Shown here in pieces: positions 8,104 to 18,054 of a stretch of 33,060 bases of DNA. Numbering within the stretch: position 1 is the first letter of the stretch; each line of letters starts with the position of its first letter. This stretch comes from Desulfocapsa sulfexigens. Its GTDB lineage: Bacteria; Desulfobacterota; Desulfobulbia; Desulfobulbales; Desulfocapsaceae. The notes beneath the pieces were generated by a model, which was not told the origin of the DNA, ran no database searches, and saw nothing but the letters and a program-made list of their open reading frames with translations. The translations under genes were made by a program, and so were the position numbers. Location of the stretch: NCBI GenBank assembly GCA_015662865.1, contig DQTH01000219.1:1-33060 (forward strand), in the 5' to 3' direction.

Positions 8104-9603
8104 TTATCGCCGCTTGCCGATAATAGAACCTAAAATTCCTCGTATGATGGTACGGCCGAGCTGGGAGCCGATGGAACGTGCAACAGACTTGAACATGGCC
8201 TCACCCACTGTCTGACGCCGTCTGCCGGAACCTTTGCTTTTCTGCTTTGCAATTTTGGCGGCAAGCTTCTCTCTTTCCAGTTCGGCTGCGGCTTCCTGCC
8301 GCCTTTTTTCCAGTTCTTCTTCACGTTTTATGAGTAATTCATAGGCTGATTCCCGGTCAACCAGAGTGTCATAACGGCCTTTGATGGGAGAACGATCCAT
8401 GAGCCTGGTTTTTTCGTCAGCAGTTATGGGGCCGATCTGCGAATGGGGTGGGGCCATGAGGCACCAGTCTACCACAGTAGGCCGGCCTTTTGGGTCAAGG
8501 GTGGAAACCAGAGCCTCCCCCACACCAAGCTCTGTGATTGTTTTTACAGTATCGATTTCAGGGTTCTGGCGAAATGTTTGAGCAGCTACTTTGACTGCCT
8601 TCTGATCTTTTGGTGTAAAGGCACGCAATGCATGCTGGACGCGGCAGCCAAGCTGGCCCAGAACCTCATCAGGGATATCATTGGGATACTGGCTGACAAA
8701 AAATATGCCCACTCCTTTGGAACGGATCAATCGCACAACCTGCGTAATCCGATTAATCAGGTTTTTGGGCGAATTGTTAAAAAGAAGATGGGCCTCATCA
8801 AAGAAAAAAACCAGTTTGGGTAGCGGGGCATCCCCGCGCTCCGGCAACTCTTCCATCAGTTCAGAGAGCAGCCACAGCAGAAAAGTGGAATAGATCCTGG
8901 GGTTGGAATAGAGGGATGATGCGTCCAGCAGGGAAACCACGCCGCGACCTGAGAAGTCAGCATGCATCAGGTCTTCAATATTCAAGGCCGGTTCACCAAA
9001 GAAAACATCGCCTCCGGATTCCTTGAGTACCAGAAGTTTTCTCTGAATGGCAGACACGCTCTGGCTGGCAATGTTACCGTATTCACGTGAAAGTTCTTTG
9101 CGGTTTTCAGAGAGCCAGTTGAGGGCGGAACTTAAATCTTTCAGGTCAAGGAGGAGCAGGCCTTCATCGTCGGCCACGGAGAATGCCACATGAAGGATGC
9201 CGCTCTGGGTGTCGTTGAGTTCCAGGATGTTGGCCAGAAGAACAGGTCCCATTTCTGAAACTGTGGTTCGCACCGGATGGCCGGTTTTTCCTTCAATGTC
9301 CCAGAAAAGAGTCGGGCAGCCTGCAAAAGGGTGATCGGTCACACCCATGTGATCGAGACGTTCTGTGATTTTGGGATGATCTTTTCCAGGGTTGGCAATA
9401 CCTGAGAGGTCGCCTTTAACGTCAGCAGAAAAAACAGGCACACCAAGGCTGGAAAATGCCTCAGCCAGCAGTTGCAGGGTGACTGTTTTACCGGTACCTG
9501 TGGCACCGGTGATGAGACCATGTCGATTTGCCATGGCCGGATTGAGAAGGATGTGTTTGCCTGCTCTGTTGCCGCCGATGAGAACCTGCTGCTCGTCAGT
9601 CAT
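8104..9603 (-). CDS. HerA-like ATPase (DUF853/YjgR family)
   Basis: A 499-residue cytoplasmic P-loop ATPase of the HerA/FtsK clade. Walker A is GATGTGKT (33-40), Walker B is LVFFFDEAH (264-272), and the arginine-finger region is near RLIRSKGVGIFFVSQYP, followed by the typical PNDIPDEVLGQLGCRVQHALRA pattern (cited in part). The C-terminus (about 420-500) is a charged helix followed by a basic glycine-rich tail ending in GKRR. Length and motifs match the DUF853 family; the cellular role of that family is not settled. ATG at 9603 has AGGAG seven bases before it. It is the first gene of a minus-strand run with the ABC ATPase, permease and lectin-fold protein. Confidence 0.9.
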   Translation of the reverse strand: MTDEQQVLIGGNRAGKHILLNPAMANRHGLITGATGTGKTVTLQLLAEAFSSLGVPVFSADVKGDLSGIANPGKDHPKITERLDHMGVTDHPFAGCPTLFWDIEGKTGHPVRTTVSEMGPVLLANILELNDTQSGILHVAFSVADDEGLLLLDLKDLSSALNWLSENRKELSREYGNIASQSVSAIQRKLLVLKESGGDVFFGEPALNIEDLMHADFSGRGVVSLLDASSLYSNPRIYSTFLLWLLSELMEELPERGDAPLPKLVFFFDEAHLLFNNSPKNLINRITQVVRLIRSKGVGIFFVSQYPNDIPDEVLGQLGCRVQHALRAFTPKDQKAVKVAAQTFRQNPEIDTVKTITELGVGEALVSTLDPKGRPTVVDWCLMAPPHSQIGPITADEKTRLMDRSPIKGRYDTLVDRESAYELLIKREEELEKRRQEAAAELEREKLAAKIAKQKSKGSGRRRQTVGEAMFKSVARSIGSQLGRTIIRGILGSIIGKRR

Positions 9604-9905
9604 TTCTGGCTCCTGTCAGATGGGATGGATGAAAGGAATTGTTACCTAAACCCTGCACTTCAAAAATGAAAAAAACCTTAATTTCAAATCAGATGTTATT
9701 GCGATATGAACCGGTTGGGCAACGCATGGTTTGGGCAAAGTACTTTTTTCTCATTTTCTTTGCCCTTCAGGATCGGCAATTTCACCAAATCTGCTTCGTT
9801 ATCTATGGCTTGAGGTATGCAAGTACGTCTGCACCATTGATGCCTTGCATCTCCGGCGAACTTGCCAATTGCAGGATCTAGGTGTTACATTTTTTTCACT
9901 ATAAT
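9604..9905. repeat. Gene-free stretch with imperfect palindromes
   Basis: I find no gene here. Two inverted repeats are visible: GGGCAAAG (9733-9740) with CTTTGCCC (9758-9765), and ATGCAAG (9817-9823) with CTTGCAT (9844-9850), the latter inside a longer imperfect palindrome from about 9771 to 9877 (GATCGGCAATT against AATTGCAGGATC). This arrangement suggests an old palindromic repeat between genes rather than a terminator, as no T-tract follows on the minus strand. Confidence 0.4.
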
Positions 9906-10538
9906 CTATCGGGAAGGATAGTCAAATGCAAGAGCAGGACGCACTCGATTATTTTTATCTTTGACATTGCAGTTGACAAAGGTGGTTTTGCCAATGGTCT
10001 GTATTCCGTTGTGGTTGTGGATATGCCCAAAAATATGAAACCGGGGAGATATGTGTTGTACTGTTTCCAGCAGATCGGAACAGCCATGACTGACACCGCC
10101 ATCTTCATCCATGATTCCGGCCGGAGGGCAGTGGGTAACGAGAATATCAGTATGTTCAGGAATCATGGCCCATTTTTCACGCATCACCTTGCCGCGCGGC
10201 AGGGCAAAGGCATCGCAGGCATTGGTGTTAAAGATGGGCTGCCACGGGGAACCGTAGATTCTGATTCCTTCAATGACAATTTCCTCATCCTGAAGATAGA
10301 TTACATCCTGCAGCAGTTCGCGTCCAAGGTCCGGTGACGAAGCCAGCAGGTGGTCATGATTTCCGCCGATAACTATTTTATACTGGTGAGGAAAGGTTTT
10401 AAGAAACTCATTAAATCCTGCCACATCCTGCAGAGTTCTGCACACGGACATGTCGCCTGCAAAAACAACAAGATCTCCATCCGGGATTTCCACTCGGCTG
10501 TGGAGCATATGGGTATCACTGAATGCTACAATTTTCAT
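9906..10538 (-). CDS. Calcineurin-like metallophosphoesterase (MPPED-type)
   Basis: A 210-residue hydrolase with the full set of two-metal ligands: SDTH (7-10), FAGDM (26-30), GGNHDH (58-63), VTHCPP and GHIHNHNG near the C-terminus. The length and the SDTHMLH opening match the UPF0046/MPPED family, whose natural substrates are uncertain (2',3'-cyclic nucleotides in vitro). It is cytoplasmic, with no signal peptide. The gene ends the long minus-strand run that starts at guaB, 86 bases behind the NYN-domain gene, and may be read from the same transcript or from its own promoter in that gap. Together with the NYN protein it could serve RNA or nucleotide turnover; that link is only inferred from position. 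Confidence 0.88.
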   Translation of the reverse strand: MKIVAFSDTHMLHSRVEIPDGDLVVFAGDMSVCRTLQDVAGFNEFLKTFPHQYKIVIGGNHDHLLASSPDLGRELLQDVIYLQDEEIVIEGIRIYGSPWQPIFNTNACDAFALPRGKVMREKWAMIPEHTDILVTHCPPAGIMDEDGGVSHGCSDLLETVQHISPRFHIFGHIHNHNGIQTIGKTTFVNCNVKDKNNRVRPALAFDYPSR

Positions 10539-10624
10539 AGGTTTATTATATATGATATGTCGTCTGTGGTTGCGGCGATTGTGACTGAGGTAGGATTGGC
10601 TGTAAGGTACGAAGACAGAAAAAA

Positions 10625-11398
10625 TCAGGATTGAATTTCTTCTATGGAACGAATGGCTATGGCCTCGGTTTTGTTCTTGTTGTCAGGGTTTGCAACAATT
10701 TTGAACTCAAAAATATTATCCGAATCGAGGAAAACAGAGTCTGACGCAACATTTGATTTTGAGCAGTGAAAAAATACACTTTCAGCCTTGAGGCCGTCTG
10801 GTTGCAATGAATAGTAGCGCATGAAACCAAAGCCGCGGTCCGCATTATAATTGATGGGAAAGCCTCTATACCATTCGCTTCCATCGTGGGGAATGGGGAG
10901 AAGCCCTGGGATAAGAAAACCGGACAGAAAACTGTCAGCCTCTTCTTTTAGCTCACCGCTCACATTGTTAAAGGCAATAACTTCCACCCGGCAGCCCATA
11001 TTCTGCAGAGCCTGAACCAGCCGGATAAAGTCGCCGTCTCCGGTGAGCAGGATGATACGGTCCAGGTTTCTGGCCTGGAGCAGGGCATCAATAGCCAGAT
11101 CCATGTCTGCGTTGGCCTTTGTGGTGAGAATGCCTTCGTCATCCACAAAGTGTTTCACAAATTTTTTGATCACCTTGAATCCGCACTGACGCAGGATATT
11201 GTGGTAACGATACAGTTTCAGCCGATAATCCCGGTCTTCCTTGGTTCGTTCCCGGTTCTCGGCAAGATAGCAGTTGGCACGCAGCATGACTGATCCGCCA
11301 CGGTTTGCCAGCTCCACCAGCACATCATAGCGCATTCCATATCCACCGCAGAGCCTGATGTTCTCTGCATCTACGTATATTCCTGTTTTTAATGTCAT
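10625..11398 (-). CDS. NYN-domain (LabA-like PIN) protein with cold-shock-like tail
   Basis: A 257-residue protein. The first 165 residues form a NYN domain: TGIYVDAENIRL with the first acidic residues, NADMDLAIDAL in the middle, and ILLTGDGDF with the acidic cluster for Mg2+, then CRVEVIAF. This is the PIN-like nuclease fold found in RNases and LabA proteins. The C-terminal 85 residues (RGFPINYNADRGFGFMRYY, then SVFFHCSK) resemble a cold-shock/OB fold that binds single-stranded RNA. I infer an RNA-binding nuclease. I prefer ATG at 11398 (MTLKTGIYVDAEN), eight bases after the zwf stop; a GTG at 11419 would add seven residues and overlap zwf. No strong ribosome-binding site is visible, so coupling to zwf is likely. 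Confidence 0.82.
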   Translation of the reverse strand: MTLKTGIYVDAENIRLCGGYGMRYDVLVELANRGGSVMLRANCYLAENRERTKEDRDYRLKLYRYHNILRQCGFKVIKKFVKHFVDDEGILTTKANADMDLAIDALLQARNLDRIILLTGDGDFIRLVQALQNMGCRVEVIAFNNVSGELKEEADSFLSGFLIPGLLPIPHDGSEWYRGFPINYNADRGFGFMRYYSLQPDGLKAESVFFHCSKSNVASDSVFLDSDNIFEFKIVANPDNKNKTEAIAIRSIEEIQS

Positions 11399-11406
11399 AT
11401 TTTCAG

Positions 11407-12870
11407 TTATTCTTCCCACTCTCTGCCATCACGGGCAAGCAGGGCCACGGATGCCACCGGCCCAAGGGTTCCGGCCGGGTAGGATTTGGGTGGTTCGTTG
11501 GAGCCTGCCCAGGCTTCCTGAATGGTGTCAATCCAGGCCCAGGAGCGTTCCACTTCGTCACGACGGATGAAGAGAGATTGATTGCCAAGCATGGTTTCCA
11601 GGATCAGCCGTTCATAGGCGTCCGCAACATGACCGTCCCGAAAAGCCTCGCAGAAAGAGAGGTCGAGCATGGTTTTCTGCAGCCTGATTCCTTTACCGAT
11701 TCCCGGAACTTTGTTCAGCATTTCAATTTCCACACCTTCATCGGGCTGCAGGCGGATAATCAGCTTATTCTGTGGAAGGTTTTTATAACTGTCCTTAAAA
11801 ATATTATGGGGCAGCTGTCTGAAATAGATGACCACTTCGGAGCGTTTGGTGGTCATGCGTTTTCCGGTGCGCAGATAGAATGGTACTCCGGCCCAGCGCC
11901 AGTTGTCAATGTCTACCTTTATGGCCACAAAACTCTCGGTGGTTGATTTGGGATTGCCGTCTGTTTCTTCAGTATAGCCAGGAACGGCGGCACCTTTGAT
12001 ATACCCCGCAGTGTATTGCCCACGAACGGTGGTTTCCATGACATTCTCACTGGTAATGGGCCGCAGTGCCTTGAGAACTTTGAGCTTTTCGTTACGGATG
12101 GAATCTCCATCCATGTTCACCGGCGGCTCCATGGCAACCAGGGTAAGGATCTGCATGAGATGGTTCTGCACCATATCCCGCATCTGTCCGGATGCATCAA
12201 AATACCCCCATCGTCCCTCTATTCCCACCTCTTCAGCAACGGTGATCTGCACATGATCAATGGTGTTGTGATCCCAGTTGGTTGTGAATATGGAATTGGC
12301 AAAACGCAGTGCCAGAAGGTTCATTACTGTTTCTTTGCCAAGGTAATGGTCTATGCGATAGATCTGTTCTTCCGCAAATACCCGGGAGACCACATCGTTG
12401 ATTTCCTGTGAGGATGCCAGGTCGTGCCCAATGGGTTTCTCAAGTACCACTCTGGTGCCTTCTCCGGTGAGTCCGGCATGTTCCAGACCCCTGCAGATAT
12501 CATCAAAGAGGAAAGGGGCAACGGAGAAATAATTCACCAGGGTACGTTTGTCCTGATCAGCAACATAAGCGAGATTTTTATATTCGTCAGGCTTATCAAT
12601 ATTAAGGGGTACATATTGGAGGCGACCAAGGAGGCGTTCCTGGACTTCCGGCAGCAGCTCATTTTTGCAAAATGTGGTAAGTGCCTCAGCCATCTTTGCA
12701 ACAAACTCTTTCTGGCTGATATCATGGCGGGCCACCCCGAGGATACGGGTTTCAGGGTGGAGGTGGCCTTCCTTGTCGAGCTCATACAGGGAGGGAAGCA
12801 GTTTTCGTCTGGAAAGATCTCCAAGAACACCAAATATGGTAAAATAACATGGTTTATTCTGGTCTTGCAT
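11407..12870 (-). CDS. zwf: Glucose-6-phosphate 1-dehydrogenase
   Basis: A 487-residue enzyme that oxidises glucose 6-phosphate to 6-phosphogluconolactone with NAD(P)+, the entry to the oxidative pentose phosphate path. The nucleotide-binding loop is FGVLGDLSRRKLLPSLY (13-29), here GVLGDLS where most relatives have GASGDLA. EKPIGHD (144-150) and the substrate-binding RIDHYLGKE (172-180) are intact. Length is normal. ATG at 12870 follows AAGGAG at seven bases. It lies 39 bases after pyk and eight bases before the NYN gene. No 6-phosphogluconolactonase (pgl) or gnd gene is present nearby, so the rest of the pathway must be elsewhere. Confidence 0.97.
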   Translation of the reverse strand: MQDQNKPCYFTIFGVLGDLSRRKLLPSLYELDKEGHLHPETRILGVARHDISQKEFVAKMAEALTTFCKNELLPEVQERLLGRLQYVPLNIDKPDEYKNLAYVADQDKRTLVNYFSVAPFLFDDICRGLEHAGLTGEGTRVVLEKPIGHDLASSQEINDVVSRVFAEEQIYRIDHYLGKETVMNLLALRFANSIFTTNWDHNTIDHVQITVAEEVGIEGRWGYFDASGQMRDMVQNHLMQILTLVAMEPPVNMDGDSIRNEKLKVLKALRPITSENVMETTVRGQYTAGYIKGAAVPGYTEETDGNPKSTTESFVAIKVDIDNWRWAGVPFYLRTGKRMTTKRSEVVIYFRQLPHNIFKDSYKNLPQNKLIIRLQPDEGVEIEMLNKVPGIGKGIRLQKTMLDLSFCEAFRDGHVADAYERLILETMLGNQSLFIRRDEVERSWAWIDTIQEAWAGSNEPPKSYPAGTLGPVASVALLARDGREWEE

Positions 12871-12909
12871 ATCAGGCTCCTTGGAAAAATGAGAAGGCCA
12901 AAGGGGTTT

Positions 12910-14358
12910 TCAGTTCAGGGTTATGATTTCAATTTTATGGTTTGCAGTCGGGTGATCTGGAGAAGGCCCTTCCGTCTGCAGAATGCATTTTCCCTGAATG
13001 TTGTGACTCTTTGCAAATTCGCGTGCATACTCTGTCCAGTCTCCGGGGTGAGCCTTTTCCTTGATGGGCCAGATACCATAGGAAAACTGGAGTTCCTGAC
13101 ATGTACTGCTGCGTGGACTGACAGCCAGGATCCACACGGGCAGGCGAAAACGGGTAATAGATCTAGCCGTATAACCGCTTGCCGTCGGGGTCAGAACAGC
13201 AGCCGGGGAGTCAACTTTCTCAAGAAGATTTTCAATGGACTGTGCAATAAAATCTACGGTGTCCTGCTGGTACTCTGTGAAAGAATTTCTGGGTTTCAGG
13301 GTGCTCTCCATGTGACGCAGGATACGGGCAGGCTCTATGGCTATTGCTATTTTAACCAGCATCTCCACAGACTCCAGCGGGTAGTCTCCCATGGCAGACT
13401 CTTCAGAAAGCATGACAGCATCGGTGCCGTCCAGAATGGCATTAGCCACATCAGTGGATTCAGCCCTTGTGGGGCGGCGGTTTCTGGTCATGGATTCCAG
13501 CATCTGGGTTGCTGTGATGACAGGCCTGCCAAAGAGGTTGGCCCGGGCCGTGATGGATTTCTGGATCACAGCGATCTCTTCTATGGGGATCTCAACGCCA
13601 AGATCACCTCTTGCCACCATGATTCCGTCAGTGACAGCGAGAATTTCATCAATCCTGTCCTGAATGGATGCCCGTTCAATTTTCGCGATGATAAACGGGT
13701 CAAAGCCCATTTCAGCGGCAGCATTTCGTACATCTTCCACATCGCGTGTCGAGTTGACAAAGGACTGGCTCACAGCATCTACCCCCTGCTCCAGGGCAAA
13801 TTGCATGCATTCTCTGTCTCGGGGTGTGAATGCGCTGGTACCAAGGTTGATTCCCGGGATATTGAGGCCCTTGCGGGAGCGCAGTGCGCCACCCATGACC
13901 ACAGTGCACTTGATATCTGTATCTGTGGAATCTACTACCCGGAGCTGAATCAGACCGTCATTGAGGTAAAGAATGTCATCCGGTTTTACTGCTGCCGGGA
14001 GTTCCATCATAGAAATGGAGACCCGCTCACTGTTGCCTGAAATGGCGTTGGTGGTGAGGGTAAAGGAATTATCTTTTATAAGCTGCACAGGGTCCTGCTC
14101 AAAGTTCCCGATACGCATTTTGGGGCCTGGAAGATCGGCCATGATGGCCACCCGTCTGCCGGTATCTTCAGATGCTGCCCTGATTTTTTTGATTATTTCT
14201 TTGTGGCCTGCAAAATCACCATGGGAAAAGTTGAGGCGTGCCACATTCATTCCGGCCAGCAGCATCTTTTTGATCATTTCTGAAGAATCGGAAGCCGGGC
14301 CAATGGTACAGACAATTTTTGTTTTATTTTTCGGTAGATTCTTCAAGGTATCTTTCAT
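12910..14358 (-). CDS. pyk: Pyruvate kinase
   Basis: A 482-residue glycolytic enzyme that makes ATP and pyruvate from phosphoenolpyruvate and ADP. The family motifs are KTKIVCTIGPASDS (12-25), the catalytic-lysine region IIAKIERA, MVARGDLGVEIP with metal-binding residues, and ATQMLESM. It is of usual length and appears complete, with a normal C-terminal domain. Its ATG overlaps the stop of pta as ATGA, and no separate ribosome-binding site is seen, so translation is probably coupled to pta. The zwf gene follows after 39 bases. The position links acetyl-phosphate formation, pyruvate formation and the pentose path in one transcript. Confidence 0.97.
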   Translation of the reverse strand: MKDTLKNLPKNKTKIVCTIGPASDSSEMIKKMLLAGMNVARLNFSHGDFAGHKEIIKKIRAASEDTGRRVAIMADLPGPKMRIGNFEQDPVQLIKDNSFTLTTNAISGNSERVSISMMELPAAVKPDDILYLNDGLIQLRVVDSTDTDIKCTVVMGGALRSRKGLNIPGINLGTSAFTPRDRECMQFALEQGVDAVSQSFVNSTRDVEDVRNAAAEMGFDPFIIAKIERASIQDRIDEILAVTDGIMVARGDLGVEIPIEEIAVIQKSITARANLFGRPVITATQMLESMTRNRRPTRAESTDVANAILDGTDAVMLSEESAMGDYPLESVEMLVKIAIAIEPARILRHMESTLKPRNSFTEYQQDTVDFIAQSIENLLEKVDSPAAVLTPTASGYTARSITRFRLPVWILAVSPRSSTCQELQFSYGIWPIKEKAHPGDWTEYAREFAKSHNIQGKCILQTEGPSPDHPTANHKIEIITLN

Positions 14359-16454
14359 GTTTGAACTGACTGGGCCTGAATGGCCGTTATTGCCACTGTG
14401 TTAATGATATCAGGTACAAGGCAGCCGCGACTGAGATCATTTACCGGTTTTTTCAAACCCTGTAGAACCGGGCCGATTGCAACCGCACCGGAGGATCGCT
14501 GCACAGCTTTGTAGGTGTTGTTGCCGGTGTTGAGATCCGGGAAAATAAAGACTGTGGCGCGTCCTGCCACCTGGCTGTCCGGCATTTTGGTTCTGGCAAC
14601 TGAAGGTTCAATAGCAGCGTCGTACTGTATGGGCCCTTCAATGAGCAGATCTGGACGTTTTTCTCTGGCAATTTTCGTGGCTTTCCTGACCTTTTCCACA
14701 TCTGCTCCTTTTCCGGATGCTCCGGTGGAATATGAGAGCATGGCCACCCGCGGTTCTATACCAAATGTTGCGGCAGTGTCAGCTGATGATATTGCAATTT
14801 CAGCAAGTTGTGCAGCATCCGGGTCAGGATTCACTGCACAATCGCCATACACCAGAACACGGGTATCCAGACACATGAGAAAAACAGAGGATACCACTGA
14901 AATGCCAGGAATTGTTTTGATGACCTGCAATGCAGGACGGATGGTGTCAGCCGTGGTGTGAATGGCACCTGAAACCATACCGTCTGCCAGTCCCTGGTAC
15001 ACCATCATGGTTCCAAAATAGGAGGGATTGGTCAAGGCATCCCGTGCACCATCCGGAGTCATATTTTTGTGCCTGCGCAGTTCGTAAAATGTTTGGATGA
15101 AATTTTCGGTGAGTTCAGAACTTGACGGGTCAATGAGCGTTGCATTACCAAGATCCAGGCCAAGGGAGGCCGCACGGGACCTAATCTCGTCTTTGTTACC
15201 CAGCAGGGTGATGTCAACCACATTGCGACGTAGCAGGATTTCTGTGGCGCGTAGAATCCGTTCATCACTGGATTCCGGCAGCACGATATGTTTTTTTTCT
15301 GCGCGGGCTCGTTCAAAGAGGCCGTATTCAAACATCACGGGAGTTACAGTATCCGGCGTGGTGCTGAGTGCTGCCATTTTCCTGATCTGTTCTCCTTCAA
15401 CATGGGTTTCAAAAAGACCAAGAGCCAGGGCGATTTTCCGTTCATCCCCGGGATTGATAAGAGCAGGTACTGCCGCAACATTTCCGGTTGTGGTGTAGGT
15501 ATCAGTTTTAACGCTGAGCAGCGGGATGGACTGTCCCCGGCCTGAAAGCAGGCGCATGGTATTTGGGCCCGGCAGGAACCCTCCGGAGAGCAGAATTCCA
15601 GCAACATTCGGGTAATTGACTGAAAGAAGGGTGGAAAGGGATGCCAGAATAATGTCATTGCGATCACCCGGGACAATGATGAGGTCGCCATCTTCGACAT
15701 GGTCGAGAAAGTGCTCCATGGTCATGGCCGCAATCTTGAACTGTTTGACAATACGGTCCATTCCTTCGTTATGATCCAGTACATTGGTACAGTTCAGCGC
15801 TTCGCTGATATCTGCAAGTGATGGTTTGTCCAGCTCTGTGTTTTCAGGAAGCAGAAAAACAGGTACTCCGCCTGAGTCATCAGGATCATCAAGCTCCACC
15901 TCCAGCACTCCAAAGGTGTCTTCTGGCATGCGATTGACAAAGGTGGCAAAGTGGGCACAACCTGTTTCAACAATGGCGTCTTCGGTGATTTTTACCTCTT
16001 TGGCAATGTCCCGTGGTGTCTGATCCATGCCATTTATAACACCGATGAACGGGCAGCCAAGATTTTTGGCAATTTCCATATTGATATCCACATCAAAGGC
16101 AGAAAGAAAGGATGTGGAGTTCAGACCCTCACAGAGAACAAAGTCATACTTCTCCTTGAGGCTGTTGAGGCGGTTGATCAGTTCTTCGAGAAAGAATTTA
16201 ATCCGGTCTTCAGCCACAAAGGTTTTCACCTCTGAGGCCTGAAAACAGTAGCAGTCATCATAGCTCATGGAGGGGCAGTACCGCCCACGGATGAGTTCGA
16301 TGTCCGGATCCGGATTCTTATCTGTATCAATAACCGGACGAAAGAATGCAACATTTCCCATGGAGCGGGATAGGATCTCCATGATCCCCATGGTAACGAC
16401 CAGTTTTCCAGCCTCAGGTTCAAGGGAGGCGATGTAAAGAGTGTTCGACTGCAT
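14355..16454 (-). CDS. pta: Phosphate acetyltransferase, long form
   Basis: A 699-residue enzyme that interconverts acetyl-CoA and acetyl phosphate. It has the three-part long form. The N-terminal BioD-like P-loop domain has EPEAGKL at 12-18, where related proteins have a P-loop such as EPxSGK. A central DRTGG-type domain covers about 215-330. The C-terminal catalytic PTA domain begins near ARAEKKHIVLPE and contains VMVYQGLADGMVSGA-like and PDSQVAGRATVFIFPDLN motifs. The N-terminal part serves regulation and assembly in known homologues. ATG at 16454 follows AAGGA at about nine bases. It lies 39 bases after guaA and overlaps pyk by four bases. No acetate kinase gene is visible, which is unusual as ackA often sits beside pta. 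Confidence 0.96.
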   Translation of the reverse strand: MQSNTLYIASLEPEAGKLVVTMGIMEILSRSMGNVAFFRPVIDTDKNPDPDIELIRGRYCPSMSYDDCYCFQASEVKTFVAEDRIKFFLEELINRLNSLKEKYDFVLCEGLNSTSFLSAFDVDINMEIAKNLGCPFIGVINGMDQTPRDIAKEVKITEDAIVETGCAHFATFVNRMPEDTFGVLEVELDDPDDSGGVPVFLLPENTELDKPSLADISEALNCTNVLDHNEGMDRIVKQFKIAAMTMEHFLDHVEDGDLIIVPGDRNDIILASLSTLLSVNYPNVAGILLSGGFLPGPNTMRLLSGRGQSIPLLSVKTDTYTTTGNVAAVPALINPGDERKIALALGLFETHVEGEQIRKMAALSTTPDTVTPVMFEYGLFERARAEKKHIVLPESSDERILRATEILLRRNVVDITLLGNKDEIRSRAASLGLDLGNATLIDPSSSELTENFIQTFYELRRHKNMTPDGARDALTNPSYFGTMMVYQGLADGMVSGAIHTTADTIRPALQVIKTIPGISVVSSVFLMCLDTRVLVYGDCAVNPDPDAAQLAEIAISSADTAATFGIEPRVAMLSYSTGASGKGADVEKVRKATKIAREKRPDLLIEGPIQYDAAIEPSVARTKMPDSQVAGRATVFIFPDLNTGNNTYKAVQRSSGAVAIGPVLQGLKKPVNDLSRGCLVPDIINTVAITAIQAQSVQT

Positions 16455-16493
16455 TACAGAATATCCTTGTGAGGCTGAGGGCTGTGTATCGGC

Positions 16494-18044
16494 TTATTCC
16501 CACTCGATGGTGGAAGGTGGTTTTGAGGAAATATCAAAAACCACACGATTGACACCGCGAACCTCATTGATAACCCGGCTTGAGATGGTGCCCAGAAGAT
16601 CATAGGGCAGTTTGGACCAGTCAGCAGTCATGGCATCCCTCGAATCAACTGAGCGCAGGGCAATAACATTTTCATAGGTTCGGCCATCTCCCATGACGCC
16701 CACGGTCTGGATGGGAAGAAGCACGGCAAAGGATTGCCACACTTTACGGTACCAGCCGCTTTTTTTCATTTCTTCAAGCACTATGACATCGGCCTGACGG
16801 AGAATATCAAGGCGTTCTCTGTTCACTTCGCCCATGATTCGGATACCCAGTCCCGGACCGGGGAAAGGCTGGCGATAAATGGCTTCTTCGGGAAGGCCCA
16901 GTTCCAGACCCAGAACCCTAACTTCGTCCTTAAAGAGCTCACGCAATGGTTCGATGAGATCAAGCTTCATGACTTCCGGAAGTCCGCCCACATTGTGATG
17001 GGACTTGATTGGGGCTTCTCCCATGAAAGAAACAGATTCGATGACATCCGGGTACAGGGTCCCCTGTGCCAGGTAGTTGACTTCACCAAGTTTTGTGGCT
17101 TCTTCCTCAAAGATTTTGATAAATCCAAGGCCGATCCGTTTTCTTTTAATTTCAGGGTCAAGGACACCATCCAGTTCACCAAGGAAAAAGTCGACACCAT
17201 CCACGGCAATAACCTTCAAATGGCTTTTCTCCCTGAAGAAACGGAGGATGGACTCGCTCTCTCCAATGCGCATGAGTCCATTGTCCACATATATACAGGT
17301 GAGTTGATCGCCAATGGCCTTGTGCACCAGTGCGGCAGTCACCGACGAGTCAACGCCGCCTGAAAGCGCGCAGATTACCTTGGCGTCCCCTACTTTTTCG
17401 CGGATTCCCTGAACTGTGGACTCAATAAAAGATGCCATGGTCCAGGAAGGGCTGCATTTACAGATTCCAAAAATGAAGTTGCGCAGAATATCTGTGCCGA
17501 TGAGTGTGTGGGCAACTTCAGGGTGAAACTGCACAGCAACAAGGGGTTTTGATGTGTGACGAAGGGCAGCATAGGGAGAATGGTCACTGCTTGCTGTTAC
17601 TTCAAAGCCATCGGCAAGAACTTCGATGCGATCACCGTGGCTCATCCATACCTGGTGGCTGATGGGGCTTGTTTCAAGTCCGGCAAACAATCCTTCCGTG
17701 TACTGGATTGTCAGGTCAGTCTTGCCAAATTCATGTTTATCACTGTTTTCCACCTTGCCGCCAAGCTGCTGCATCATGAGTTGCGCACCGTAGCAGATTC
17801 CAAGAATCGGCAGATCAAGGTCAAAGACAGCCGGGTCTGAGTGAGGCGCATCGGTGTCGTAGACCGAACGCGGACCGCCGGAAAGAATGAGACCTGTGGG
17901 GTTCAAGGCCTTGATTTTTTCCAGGGGTGTGGAAAATGGGTGGATCTCGCAATAGACTTTCTGCTCACGGATACGTCTCGCGATGAGCTGGGTGGTCTGG
18001 GAACCAAAATCAAGGATTATTATTTTTTCGTCATGTATACTCAT
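16494..18044 (-). CDS. guaA: GMP synthase (glutamine-hydrolysing)
   Basis: A 516-residue enzyme that converts XMP to GMP using ATP and glutamine. The class I glutamine amidotransferase has its nucleophile in GICYGAQ (C84) with His174 and Glu176 in FHPEVAHT. The ATP pyrophosphatase domain has its P-loop SGGVDSS at 228-234, and the C-terminal dimerisation domain ends in the canonical PPSTIEWE. It is complete and of normal length. ATG at 18044 lies only ten bases after the guaB stop, with AGAGAAAG as the ribosome-binding site. The guaB-guaA order is the classical one. Here pta follows 39 bases later, so GMP synthesis and acetyl-phosphate metabolism probably share a transcript. Confidence 0.98.
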   Translation of the reverse strand: MSIHDEKIIILDFGSQTTQLIARRIREQKVYCEIHPFSTPLEKIKALNPTGLILSGGPRSVYDTDAPHSDPAVFDLDLPILGICYGAQLMMQQLGGKVENSDKHEFGKTDLTIQYTEGLFAGLETSPISHQVWMSHGDRIEVLADGFEVTASSDHSPYAALRHTSKPLVAVQFHPEVAHTLIGTDILRNFIFGICKCSPSWTMASFIESTVQGIREKVGDAKVICALSGGVDSSVTAALVHKAIGDQLTCIYVDNGLMRIGESESILRFFREKSHLKVIAVDGVDFFLGELDGVLDPEIKRKRIGLGFIKIFEEEATKLGEVNYLAQGTLYPDVIESVSFMGEAPIKSHHNVGGLPEVMKLDLIEPLRELFKDEVRVLGLELGLPEEAIYRQPFPGPGLGIRIMGEVNRERLDILRQADVIVLEEMKKSGWYRKVWQSFAVLLPIQTVGVMGDGRTYENVIALRSVDSRDAMTADWSKLPYDLLGTISSRVINEVRGVNRVVFDISSKPPSTIEWE

Positions 18045-18054
18045 TTTTCTTTCT

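Noticed and set aside
12424-14040. Long plus-strand open frame of 538 codons
   Set aside because: It lies opposite zwf and pyk, which have full family motifs; this is an antisense shadow.
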